Shown here: positions 44,730-53,378 of the stretch, one piece after another | Position numbering within the stretch: the stretch's first letter is position 1 | Layout: every line of letters starts with the position of its first letter | Source of the DNA: Paenibacillus sp. V4I3 | Lineage (GTDB): Bacteria > Bacillota > Bacilli > Paenibacillales > NBRC-103111 | Assembly (NCBI RefSeq): GCF_030817215.1 | Contig: NZ_JAUSZA010000001.1 | Span: 6,484,501 to 6,548,500, forward strand | Direction: 5' to 3' | DNA: 64,000 nt | Notes under the pieces: generated by a model | The model's database searches: none | What the model saw: the letters and a program-made list of their open reading frames with translations, nothing else | What the model was told of the DNA's origin: nothing | Program-made: the position numbers and the translations under genes

Positions 44730-46511
44730 TCAATCCTCCTTGAGGTAGAGTGGAATCACCAGCTGAACGGAAAACCCTTGTCCCTGCATCGAATCAAGTA
44801 GGATTCCTGCTGTTGGATCATAATTAAGAACCAAGCGGTCATGAATGTTTTTCAAGCCGATATGCTGGGGCGAGTAGTTTCCTTCGTATACCGGCGCGTA
44901 GATTTTATTTTTTAATGCCGTCAGCTCATCATCCGTCATACTGCGGCCGTTATTTTCAACAACTAGATCCAAATATTCACTTCGTATTTCACCGTAAATA
45001 CGCAAGTGGGCATGTTCGAACCCCTCTTCATAACAGTGTTTAAAGAAGTTTTCAACGAGCGGCTGCAAAATCATACTCGGAACTGAAATACCAAGAATGT
45101 CCTTGGGTATGTCGATAGAATAGCTAAAATCGGTTTGAAACCGCTCCTCTTGAAGGTTCAAATACGCTCTTACATAATCCACTTCACTCCGAACTGTGGC
45201 CTGTTGATCCACACGAATGGAGTACCGCATCATTTTGGATAAGGAGACTACCAATTGATATACTCGCGGAGATTCGTTAAATAGGGCAACCGCACCAATG
45301 GATTGGAGAGAGTTGTATAAAAAGTGAGGATTAATCTGGGACTTTAGCGCCCTGTGCTGGTTCTTCCTATTCTCAATCTCCAGCTTGTACTCACGGTCGA
45401 TGTGACGATTGATCCGGTTCATCATTTCCTTGATATGCCTTTCCAGATTGCCGATTTCATCTTCCCTCTTGTCGTCAAACGGAGCATTCATGTTCCCTCC
45501 TTCAATGCTCAGCACTTTTCGGCTAAGCAGCTTGATCGGACGAGTAATCTTGTATGATATGATGGCTATCATGATTAAGCCCAGAACTCCCACGATTACA
45601 CCAACGATGATGTTCGTGTAGGCGGTTTTCCTCACGTCATTAAATAAAAATTTGCTTGAGGTTATCTTAACAAAGTGCCATTGATTTAAAGGTTCCGACA
45701 ACGTTTTGGAAAAGATAATATCGCCATTCGAAAACTGTGCGCCTGCAGCCGACTGATTGATTTTCTTTTGTAATTCTGCTGGAACGGCCTTGCCAATCAT
45801 GGCTGCATCACTTGCATAGACGACATGACCGTCCGAATCGGAAAGCAATACGGACTCTTTATTTTTTTGAAGAAAATGATTAGATATGCGAGCAAATTTG
45901 TCCAAATCGATGTCTATCGTGATAATACCGAGAAATTCTTTCGAAAGGGCGTCCAAGATTTTGTGATGAATTGTCAACACCATCGCTTTATCCGATGGGG
46001 GCATAATTGCTGTATTGTTATAATTTTCAATCTGATGTGGAGGTTCGATTAGAAAGTTAGAATCAGAGTTTATTAGCTTCTGAATAGAGGCTTGTTTCAA
46101 CAAATCCGGCTGCCGCTTACGGGAACTTATCATCGCATTATAAACCGTAAACGAGTTTTTTCCTTCCTCGATGTATAACCGAACCTGCCTAATTTCATTT
46201 CTCATCAGATAAAAGGTTGTCATGCCTTTATAGATTTCAAGCTGATTGAAATAAAGGGACCTTTCGAAGCCTTTTTCGAAAATCATGAACAGGTCAGGAT
46301 TTCGGTATAAAATATACGGAAGATTAACGATGTCATCAAAATATTGCTCCAGGTCTTCGGACGCCTGCCCAATTTGCTCGCGGCTGTTCTCAAGCTCATG
46401 CCGTTCCACATTCTTTTTCGTTTGCTGATAAATCAACAGCATGGACAGAAAATACGGAAGGATAATAAAAACGAGCAGCATGATTAACAAACGGCTTTGA
46501 ATGCTTTTCAC
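44730..46511 (-). CDS. Sensor histidine kinase, YesM type
   Basis: This 593-residue kinase has an N-terminal membrane helix (about 8-27), an extracellular sensor domain with FLGIITIDIDLDKFARI, and a second helix near 296-320. It also has a HAMP domain, the His_kinase motif INPHFLYNSLQSIGAVAL and ATP-binding boxes LQPLVENFFKHCYEEG and HIGLKNIHDRL. It is the first gene of the kinase-regulator-SBP operon. It is a different lineage from the kinase at 34394, as the sensor domains do not look alike. Confidence 0.94.
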   Translation of the reverse strand: MKSIQSRLLIMLLVFIILPYFLSMLLIYQQTKKNVERHELENSREQIGQASEDLEQYFDDIVNLPYILYRNPDLFMIFEKGFERSLYFNQLEIYKGMTTFYLMRNEIRQVRLYIEEGKNSFTVYNAMISSRKRQPDLLKQASIQKLINSDSNFLIEPPHQIENYNNTAIMPPSDKAMVLTIHHKILDALSKEFLGIITIDIDLDKFARISNHFLQKNKESVLLSDSDGHVVYASDAAMIGKAVPAELQKKINQSAAGAQFSNGDIIFSKTLSEPLNQWHFVKITSSKFLFNDVRKTAYTNIIVGVIVGVLGLIMIAIISYKITRPIKLLSRKVLSIEGGNMNAPFDDKREDEIGNLERHIKEMMNRINRHIDREYKLEIENRKNQHRALKSQINPHFLYNSLQSIGAVALFNESPRVYQLVVSLSKMMRYSIRVDQQATVRSEVDYVRAYLNLQEERFQTDFSYSIDIPKDILGISVPSMILQPLVENFFKHCYEEGFEHAHLRIYGEIRSEYLDLVVENNGRSMTDDELTALKNKIYAPVYEGNYSPQHIGLKNIHDRLVLNYDPTAGILLDSMQGQGFSVQLVIPLYLKED

Positions 46512-46725
46512 AAAAAATACTCCTTTTATTTAAAATCACCTAGCTATTATTCTAACCTCTTAGCATTGTGATTTCTTTCACCAATATTTGTAAAGGGATC
46601 CTCCAGCTTTATAAGATTCGGTCTTTGATGAAAAAATCAGTCCGTAACCGAACCTTTATTCCCTTTATTTTCAACTTGTATAAACTCCGCCCCCATCGTA
46701 AGTTGGACAAGGGGGAGGATTCATT

Positions 46726-47211
46726 GTGCACAAACTGTTACTTGCTTACAAATGGCGAAAATTACGGATACGCGTTTGGAATAACCGACTTCAGGAACAA
46801 TTTGTTCTGCTCTCGACCCGATTCGCACCTTCAGTCGTATGTTCACTTCACGTGTCGTGGGGACCTTTTTACGGGGGTTCGGTGATCGCGGATCAGGCAA
46901 TTAAAAAGATAAAAATCTTCGTGCAAATTCCATACGACGGTTTCCTAACGGAAGACGAACAGAGCATAATGAAGCGTTATCGTCTCCGCCGGAAAGAGCT
47001 CCCTTATTTTATCTTGTTCCATGAGTTTTCCCATCTCATGGATGCTTTGTCCCATCTAAAACGTGAAAGCACTAAAGAATACAGGCACTACTTGATCTCT
47101 CGCCAACATATGGTGAAAGCTGTTGCGGATTACCGAAAAGTGTCTTTCGAAGAGCAGGCGGATCAATTCGCTTATAAATGCATACTCGAACATTTCAGAA
47201 ATGCCGGTTAA
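46726..47211 (+). CDS. Small HExxH putative metallopeptidase
   Basis: This 161-residue protein starts with GTG after GGGGGAGG. It has the zinc-protease signature in FILFHEFSHLMDAL (residues about 98-111) and a downstream acidic helix with EEQADQF that could give the third ligand, as in ImmA/IrrE-like or minigluzincin proteins. The first 40 residues are basic. It shares a bidirectional terminator with the convergent GMC gene. Substrate unknown; an inactive structural role is also possible. Confidence 0.72.
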   Translation: MHKLLLAYKWRKLRIRVWNNRLQEQFVLLSTRFAPSVVCSLHVSWGPFYGGSVIADQAIKKIKIFVQIPYDGFLTEDEQSIMKRYRLRRKELPYFILFHEFSHLMDALSHLKRESTKEYRHYLISRQHMVKAVADYRKVSFEEQADQFAYKCILEHFRNAG

Positions 47212-47251
47212 GTTGTCCCATATGAACGTTGGTCGGACTAACTCATCTTTA

Positions 47252-47293
47252 GAAATGCAAACAAGCCGGTTATCCCCGGCTTGCTTGCATTTC
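47252..47293. terminator. Bidirectional terminator overlapping a stop codon
   Basis: An 18-bp stem (one wobble) pairs GAAATGCAAACAAGCCGG (47252-47269) with 47276-47293. The 6-nt loop holds the TAA of the minus-strand GMC gene. T-rich sequence follows on the plus strand, so it also ends the HExxH gene's transcript. Confidence 0.85.
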
Positions 47294-48856
47294 TTTTTTC
47301 TTTGCTTTTTCTTTGATGTAATCAGCCGTGCGCAACGCAAGCGACATGACGGTGTTGGTCGGATTACCGGCACCGGAAGTGACAAAGATACTCGCATCGC
47401 AAACGAACAAATTGGGGATGTCGTGACTTTGTCCATAAGAATTGACGACCGAATCTGCCGGGTTGTCCCCCATTCTGCATCCTCCCATCATATGTGCCGT
47501 ATCCGGAACGATGAACTCCACCTTTCCACTCTCGGCCTCCAATATCGAGCTCATCGTACTTACCGCGTGTTTGATCAGCTTTTGATCGTTCTCCCCGTAA
47601 CTGAACGTAACCTTTGCCCGCGGCAAACCATATTCATCTTTCTCGTCCGTTAAAGTAACTCGATTATTCGGATTCGGCAATACCTCGCCGACCAGTGTGA
47701 CTCTTCCGTAATAATTGTAATCCAGGAGCGCATGCCTAAGTCGGTCGCCCCATACTGGGCCACCCTGTGATTTGGAGACCCCATTTGCGAATTCAACCGG
47801 TCTTGCGCCATGGGCATGAAGTGTATAGCCGCGAACAAAATCGCGGTTCGGGTCTGTCCGGTAATAATCCAATGTCGTCGCAAGTACCGGTGTCCCTTTA
47901 TACAGACGGACCTCGTAATCGAATTTCGCGTACACATCATTACTGCTATGCACCATGATGGATTTTCCGACCATGCCGCTGCTGTTCGCAAGTCCATCTG
48001 GAAACTGCGCGTTTGCCGAATTGAGCAGCAGCCTCGGAGTCTCTACCACAAATGCGCTCAGGATGACCATTTTGGCCTTTTGCTCATACGTTTTACCGTC
48101 ATGAACGAATGTCACGCCTTTGGCCAATCCGTCTTTGCCCATCAACACTTGCGTCACCATGCAATCCGGCAATACCTCGGTTCCTGCCTTGATGGCTTTC
48201 GGAATGTGCACGATCAGTGTGCTGAATTTGGCATCCGGCATGCAGCCCTGATTGCAAAATCCACGGTTGATGCAAGGGGGACGTCCTTCGAACGGGGCGG
48301 ACAAAATGGCCAGAGGAGCAACGGAAGAACGGATCCCCAGCTTTTCGCAACCGTTCATGAACATATATGCGTTCGGACTCAGCGGTTCCCGCTCCGGATA
48401 TGGATAAGGACCATTGAAATGTCCCCAGGGAAAATGTTTGGGTCCGGAGACCGCAATTTCTTTTTCCGTTCGGGTGTAATAGGGTTCAAGATCTTCATAG
48501 CTTATCGGCCAATCTTCGCCTATCCCATCCATCGTCCTTGCTTTAAAGTCTAAATCCTGAAATCGCAAAAAAACGGCTGTAAAGTGGGTCGTTCCTCCGC
48601 CGATGCCGCGGCCGGAATTGTTATGCCCCATCGTGAGCGGATCGTTGCCGGCTACGATTCGCGTATCTTGCCACGCAAGATTTCTCATGGAGAGTTCATC
48701 GCTGGCAAAATCCTTCTGCGGATCACGGAAAGGACCGGCGTCCAGCACGACGACAGATAATCCGGCTTCGCTTAATTCTTTTGCCAATACCCCTCCCGCA
48801 GCACCGGCGCCAACGATGACAGCATCTACTTCTTCATTCACATATTTACGCTTCAT
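47270..48856 (-). CDS. GMC-family oxidoreductase (gluconate 2-dehydrogenase large-subunit type)
   Basis: This FAD-dependent alcohol/sugar dehydrogenase of about 528 residues has the dinucleotide loop DAVIVGAGAAGGVLAKEL at the N-terminus and the FAD-contact region MGHNNSGRGIGGGTTHF. The C-terminal catalytic His/Asn region is AHMMGGCRMG and SGAGNPTNTVMSLALR. The start at 48856 overlaps the end of the small-subunit gene, which implies translational coupling; the long upstream extension is coding sequence of that gene in another frame. It probably pairs with the small subunit and the membrane protein upstream. Substrate unknown. Confidence 0.9.
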   Translation of the reverse strand: MKRKYVNEEVDAVIVGAGAAGGVLAKELSEAGLSVVVLDAGPFRDPQKDFASDELSMRNLAWQDTRIVAGNDPLTMGHNNSGRGIGGGTTHFTAVFLRFQDLDFKARTMDGIGEDWPISYEDLEPYYTRTEKEIAVSGPKHFPWGHFNGPYPYPEREPLSPNAYMFMNGCEKLGIRSSVAPLAILSAPFEGRPPCINRGFCNQGCMPDAKFSTLIVHIPKAIKAGTEVLPDCMVTQVLMGKDGLAKGVTFVHDGKTYEQKAKMVILSAFVVETPRLLLNSANAQFPDGLANSSGMVGKSIMVHSSNDVYAKFDYEVRLYKGTPVLATTLDYYRTDPNRDFVRGYTLHAHGARPVEFANGVSKSQGGPVWGDRLRHALLDYNYYGRVTLVGEVLPNPNNRVTLTDEKDEYGLPRAKVTFSYGENDQKLIKHAVSTMSSILEAESGKVEFIVPDTAHMMGGCRMGDNPADSVVNSYGQSHDIPNLFVCDASIFVTSGAGNPTNTVMSLALRTADYIKEKAKKKEMQASRG

Positions 48857-49448
48857 TTTCCGCCTTCGCCTCCCATGGATCCAATTGTCCGAGCTGTGTA
48901 CGCACGTATCCCCGCGGATAAGCCGGACCCGCATAACCGATTTCAGACCAAACCCGCGGATGGGAGCAGTATGCTTCAACCGTGAGCCGCATCAGTTTTT
49001 CAAATAGTGCCTGCTAAAGCATTCCATTCCAGACCTCCGTCGGTTCCACTCTTGCAGCGCTGATGTCTTGGATTATCTGCTTTTGTTGTTCGGTGTTCAA
49101 TTCCGTAAAAGAAACGGAGTACTTATGTTGTGATGTTTGTTCTATCGCCTTCAGTCCTTGCCGAATCAATTCTGGCGCGGCTGGCACGCCGGCTCTTCTT
49201 TGCCCTTCGCCAGGTGACGAATACAAGATTTGATCGAAATGACCAATGACAAACTCAAGCGAGTCCGGTGAATCGTCGTTCACCAACAAACTGCAAAGGT
49301 AGCGTAATATTTCAACTTCCTGTTCGTTTAGAAACTGATAACCCGCAATTGGATGCGTCCGCGAAGTTACGATTTGCTGCGTATGATCATCCCACTCATC
49401 CTTTTCGTCCAGGACGTTAAAGGAAGGGTACCGCGTTTTTACGTTCAT
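48846..49448 (-). pseudogene. Gluconate 2-dehydrogenase subunit 3-like gene with in-frame amber codon
   Basis: The first 144 codons encode a subunit-3-type protein (YPSFNVLDEKDEWDDHTQQI, FLNEQEVEILRYLCSLLV, FTELNTEQQKQIIQDISAAR). A TAG at 49014-49016 follows VWNGML, after which the same frame continues for 55 codons with a family-like ending (EAYCSHPRVWSEIGYAGPAY, then PRGYVRTQLGQLDPWEAK) to TAA at 48846. One CAG-to-TAG change would explain it. The ending overlaps the GMC start. It is either a nonsense mutation or a read-through case; family assignment is fairly firm. Confidence 0.75.
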
Positions 49449-49488
49449 ATCTGCTTCCGTCCTTCATCCGTTTTGTATGCGTTCATGA

Positions 49489-49884
49489 TCACGATCTCCA
49501 AAAGACCGCGATAAGTCCAAGCACGCTGATGGCGGTAAACATCATCGGGAGCGTAACTGGCGGTCCGATGAGGAAGTTGCGAAGCGCCCAACCGCCAACA
49601 CGGACACCGACTCCCCGGACATGAAAATAAAACCCGATTAGTCCGGAGACCACCCCAAACCACATCAGGATCTGAAACAAAGCACTTAACCAAGAAACGT
49701 TATAGATCGTAAGAGCGAGTCCAATCACAAAAAAAATCGGCGAAGAAATGACCGGAAGCCACATCGCCTTATGGTGAAAATTTTGCCGGTAATGAAACAT
49801 CGTCACCTGAATCCCCACCAGCATGAAAGCCAAGCTGACAAACAGAATTAATATTCGTGCAATGGGCCAAGCATGCCAAAACAT
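49489..49884 (-). CDS. Four-helix membrane protein of a GMC dehydrogenase cluster
   Basis: This 131-residue protein has four hydrophobic segments and conserved-looking polar marks (WHAWPIARILI, VTMFHYRQNFHHKAMW). Such proteins are often encoded with gluconate-2-dehydrogenase-like GMC enzymes in Paenibacillus, and could anchor or pass electrons for them; that is inference. It is the first gene of the membrane protein - subunit 3 - GMC group, 40 nt upstream of subunit 3. Confidence 0.75.
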   Translation of the reverse strand: MFWHAWPIARILILFVSLAFMLVGIQVTMFHYRQNFHHKAMWLPVISSPIFFVIGLALTIYNVSWLSALFQILMWFGVVSGLIGFYFHVRGVGVRVGGWALRNFLIGPPVTLPMMFTAISVLGLIAVFWRS

Positions 49885-50016
49885 GGATCTCCCTCATTTC
49901 TTATGTAAGGTTTTCGATGACCATAGCATATCCAGCATCCAGAAAATTCATCCAAGAGTGGTCATAATATACAGGGTTGGCAACCATACTAAGATAAAGG
50001 CAAGGAGGTCGACAAA

Positions 50017-50178
50017 ATGAATGGGATAACGGAAGAGATGCAAGTCCAGCAACTCCCGAAAGGAACCGGCCAACCTTACGAAATTGTGCCATCTTATGTA
50101 TTTTTGGCATCGGATGACTCGTCTTATATTTCCGGGCAATTCATTCACGCCACCGGCGGTGTTATTGTGAACGGCTAA
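50017..50178 (+). pseudogene. SDR-family C-terminal fragment
   Basis: An ATG after AAGGAGG opens a 53-codon frame whose last 40 residues match the C-terminal end of a short-chain dehydrogenase of the YhdF/YdaD type (GQPYEIVPSYVFLASDDSSY, then ISGQFIHATGGVIVNG). The Rossmann fold and catalytic Tyr-x-x-x-Lys are missing. It is a truncated remnant that by chance or selection kept a start and ribosome site. The enolase-superfamily gene follows at 24 nt. Confidence 0.7.
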
Positions 50179-50201
50179 ATAAATCTGGGAGGTATCACTC
50201 C

Positions 50202-51320
50202 GTGCAGATTCGCAAAATTGAAACATTTCCACTCTTCTACCGTATTCCCAAGCCATATGGCGATGCCAACGGTATCAAATCGTACCGAACGTGCTATCTG
50301 ATTCGTATAACGACCAATACAGGCGTCGAAGGCTGGGGGGAGTGCGACGATTGGCTGCCAACCTTGCACAAAGGTTTTCATGAGCGAATCATTCCCTATT
50401 TGATCGGCGAGTCGATCTTCAACAGAATAAAAATGGTGCAGGTCATAAAAAAATGGCACTCCCGCGCTGCTGCTGCCGTTAGTATGGCATTAACCGAAAT
50501 TATGGCGAAAATATGCGGGGTATCCGTGTGTAACCTGTGGGGCGGCAAGTTTCGTGATAAAGTGCCTGTATATGCCTCCTTTCAGTCCTATTCGGAAGAT
50601 ATGGACTGGCAAAAGCATTCTCTGACGGCTGTTGAAAAGGCAGTAAATCAAGGATATAAAGAGGTCAAGCTAAAAATAGGCGGAAAATCAATTGTTGAAG
50701 ATCAACAGCATATCAACTTGGTGCAGTCATTGTTACAAGGAGAAATGAAGCTGGCTTTGGACGCCAATCAAAGCTATGACATAAGTGCTACCCTTCAATG
50801 GCGGCCTTTTTTGGAAGCCTGGCCCAATCTGCTTTGGCTTGAAGAACCGCTGGAGATAAAGCAAGTTTCTAATTACGCACTACTAAGAAACCGTTTGGTT
50901 GTACCATTGGCCGGCGGTGAGAATATCAAAACAACGAAAGATTTTATTCCCTTGCTTACACAGCGTGTCCTCGATTTCATCACTCCCGATCCTCTCCATA
51001 TGTCCGGGATCGATGTTTACAGAGAAACATTAAGTCTAGCTAGAAGTTTTGGCATTCGCATAACTCCGCATACTTATGACGGCGCCTTATCGCGTCAATA
51101 TGCCCTTTTCGCTCAAGCTAGCCTGGAACCGTGGAGTAAAATGAAATCGGACTCCATCGAGCCCGTGGAATGGGATGTAATGGACAACCCTTTTACTGGA
51201 TTGCTTCCAATTCAACCTTCGAACGGAGAAATAACAATTCCAGACGGTTGTGGAATTGGGCTCGAAATTGATCTTGAAATGCTTTCATTTTATCGATGGG
51301 ATGGAAGTAGTTATACGTAG
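50202..51320 (+). CDS. Mandelate racemase/muconate lactonizing enzyme family protein
   Basis: This 372-residue enolase-superfamily enzyme starts with GTG after GGGAGG. Active-site marks: Lys-x-Lys in EVKLKIGGKS, metal ligands Asp in LALDANQSYD, Glu in LWLEEPLE and Glu in AGGENIKT, and a His region in ITPHTYDGALS. Together these suit a sugar-acid dehydratase or an epimerase. The specific substrate cannot be read; the nearby GMC dehydrogenases make an aldonate plausible (inference). Confidence 0.9.
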   Translation: MQIRKIETFPLFYRIPKPYGDANGIKSYRTCYLIRITTNTGVEGWGECDDWLPTLHKGFHERIIPYLIGESIFNRIKMVQVIKKWHSRAAAAVSMALTEIMAKICGVSVCNLWGGKFRDKVPVYASFQSYSEDMDWQKHSLTAVEKAVNQGYKEVKLKIGGKSIVEDQQHINLVQSLLQGEMKLALDANQSYDISATLQWRPFLEAWPNLLWLEEPLEIKQVSNYALLRNRLVVPLAGGENIKTTKDFIPLLTQRVLDFITPDPLHMSGIDVYRETLSLARSFGIRITPHTYDGALSRQYALFAQASLEPWSKMKSDSIEPVEWDVMDNPFTGLLPIQPSNGEITIPDGCGIGLEIDLEMLSFYRWDGSSYT

Positions 51321-51472
51321 GTAAAAGTCCTATTGGTTCCGGCTCCTGTCTGAGATATAACCTCCTTTAATGTTGTTGCTTTTCTTCCACAGTTCCGGGC
51401 TGCGTGCTAAGTCCCCACCTTTGGGGTCGGACTTCAGCTGTTAACAGAGCGCGGTGCCAAGCCCACGTAAAG

Positions 51473-51496
51473 AGACACTTTCGTTGGAAAGTGTCT
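51473..51496. terminator. Hairpin between convergent genes
   Basis: A 10-bp perfect stem AGACACTTTC / GAAAGTGTCT surrounds GTTG, between the enolase-superfamily gene and the convergent LysM-GMC gene. No strong T-run follows, so termination is likely but not certain. Confidence 0.5.
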
Positions 51497-51532
51497 AGGT
51501 CTATTGCCAATCAAATCGGCCAGGAGGCTTTT

Positions 51533-53221
51533 TCATTTCGTTTTCGGCTGCATACCCGCCTGCCGAATAATATGATCAGCCGTACGAATGGCGAGCGCAA
51601 TCGTAGTCAAAGTTTGATTTTCGGCTCCGATGTAAGGTAAAGCACTGTTGTCGGCCACATAGAGGCCGGAGACTCCGTGGATTTGCCCGTATTGGTTAGC
51701 GACGGAAGTATTGGGATCGTCACCAATTCGGCATGTGCCTGAGTCATGATGCAAATCGCCGAGCGGGGTCAAGCAAATGGGCGGTTTGCCATTCTTGGAA
51801 ATCAGACGTACGCCCGTATCCTTGGCAATGCGCTTTATCCCTTCTGTCATTTGGCCAACGACGTTCCTATCGGTCTCACTCAAGGAGAAATGAACCTTTA
51901 TTTCAGGGACACCGTACTCGTCTATTTTGTCAGGATTCAGGGTAATCCGATTTTCGTATCTCGGTTCAACTTTACCATAACCATAGAAGTTGACCGTTGT
52001 TTCACCTGTAAACGGTCTTTCAATGGTAACTGGATACCAGTAGAAAGCTTCCGGCCCAGTCATTAGCACGGAGTAAGGAGTATCCGGTTTTTGCGGTATC
52101 ATAATATTCAAGGGACCCCATGGGAAAGGGAAATCAGTTGTAGATATCGTTCCTGTTGCTTGCACAAAGGTTTGATTCGTCAAGAAGTGTCCCAGCGCTC
52201 GGTGTTTAAATCCCGAATATAGCAGCAATCGTGGCGTCTCAAAAGTACTCGCGCTCAAAACAACTGTTTTGGCTTTTAGGGTATAAGCGGTTTTATCCGG
52301 GGAAACGACCTTGACTCCCGTGACTTTTCCGTTGTCATGGAGAATCTGCGTGGCACGTGCGTTGATCGCCAAATCGAAAGGCCTATGATGCAGCGCTCTG
52401 GCAAGCAAAGAAATGGAACTCGTAAACATGTCGGTATGAAGCTGTCCGAAAGATTGGGGTACGATATCAGCCGCAAGCGGAAGAGGTGCCGCTTTGGAAT
52501 AACCGCGCAGCCACAACCGTTCCAGTAAAATATCCGTGAACGAAGCCCCTTCCGCAAATGCTCCGGTGACATTCATAACTTGTTCTGCAATGCCGTAATA
52601 GCTTTCCATCTCCTGAACAGGTATAGGCCATTTCGCCAGATCCCACGGATGCATCCGGGGAGTAAATGCATACCAGAATAAAGTTCTGCCACCCAGCGCA
52701 AAAAGCTGCCTGGCTCCCGGATATTCTGGCATAGCACCCGGCAGCGGCTTGGATAAGTGACTAAAATAAGCTACGAGTCGCTCTTGGTTCAACGTCGTCA
52801 GATTTCGGGCATGCGTCGGGATCACCTGGTCTCCACGCTCAATGATGCCAATTCGCTTCTTTTGCTTTTTCCATTGTTCGCATAATCTCCATAGGACAGA
52901 TCCTCCGCCGGCTCCGGTGCCGATGATCAGAACATCATATTCCTGCTGAGCCATCTGGGAGAGCGGCGTGAGGGGGATCCAGTTATTCAGAGGTTCCGTC
53001 GGTACAACCGGGCAAGTCGGAATGGAGCCAGCCGTAGCGGCTCTCGATTGGATTTCACTGTTCGATTCAATTGCAGAAGGAAGATAAACCGATTTGCCGG
53101 TGATGTCCAGATCCGGATGTTCAATATGTGGATTAAGCGAAACGAGTTCTTCAACGGGTAAACGGTTTTTAATCGCGATTGCTCTAAGTGTTTCATGCTT
53201 GTTTGATACCCATATTTTCAA
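51533..53221 (-). CDS. GMC-family oxidoreductase with N-terminal LysM domain
   Basis: This 562-residue protein has a LysM module at residues 1-50 (KHETLRAIAIKNRLPVEELV, then LNPHI, then GKSVYLPS), a Ser/Ala/Pro linker, and then an FAD-dependent GMC domain: YDVLIIGTGAGGGSVLWRL near residue 95, the FAD loop ALGGRTLFWYAF, and a C-terminal DLHHDSGTCRIG and AENQTLTTIALAIRTADHI. No signal peptide is visible, so how the LysM module would meet cell-wall or spore-cortex glycan is unclear. It stands alone on the minus strand. Substrate unknown. Confidence 0.85.
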   Translation of the reverse strand: MKIWVSNKHETLRAIAIKNRLPVEELVSLNPHIEHPDLDITGKSVYLPSAIESNSEIQSRAATAGSIPTCPVVPTEPLNNWIPLTPLSQMAQQEYDVLIIGTGAGGGSVLWRLCEQWKKQKKRIGIIERGDQVIPTHARNLTTLNQERLVAYFSHLSKPLPGAMPEYPGARQLFALGGRTLFWYAFTPRMHPWDLAKWPIPVQEMESYYGIAEQVMNVTGAFAEGASFTDILLERLWLRGYSKAAPLPLAADIVPQSFGQLHTDMFTSSISLLARALHHRPFDLAINARATQILHDNGKVTGVKVVSPDKTAYTLKAKTVVLSASTFETPRLLLYSGFKHRALGHFLTNQTFVQATGTISTTDFPFPWGPLNIMIPQKPDTPYSVLMTGPEAFYWYPVTIERPFTGETTVNFYGYGKVEPRYENRITLNPDKIDEYGVPEIKVHFSLSETDRNVVGQMTEGIKRIAKDTGVRLISKNGKPPICLTPLGDLHHDSGTCRIGDDPNTSVANQYGQIHGVSGLYVADNSALPYIGAENQTLTTIALAIRTADHIIRQAGMQPKTK

Positions 53222-53378
53222 CGGCTTTCACTCTCCATCCTAGATATGATTGCTCATAACGTTTCAAAGTTATAACCACCATACATATACTATAATGTTG
53301 AGGCTGAGCCATTATGTATTCTAATAACAATAAGAACAAATCTTTCGGATCATTTATATTTCATTCAGACATAGTCCT

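Noticed and set aside
48846-48920. A second lesion (frameshift) in the C-terminal part of the subunit-3 gene
   Set aside because: On careful rereading of the bases the frame continues unbroken from the amber codon to TAA at 48846.
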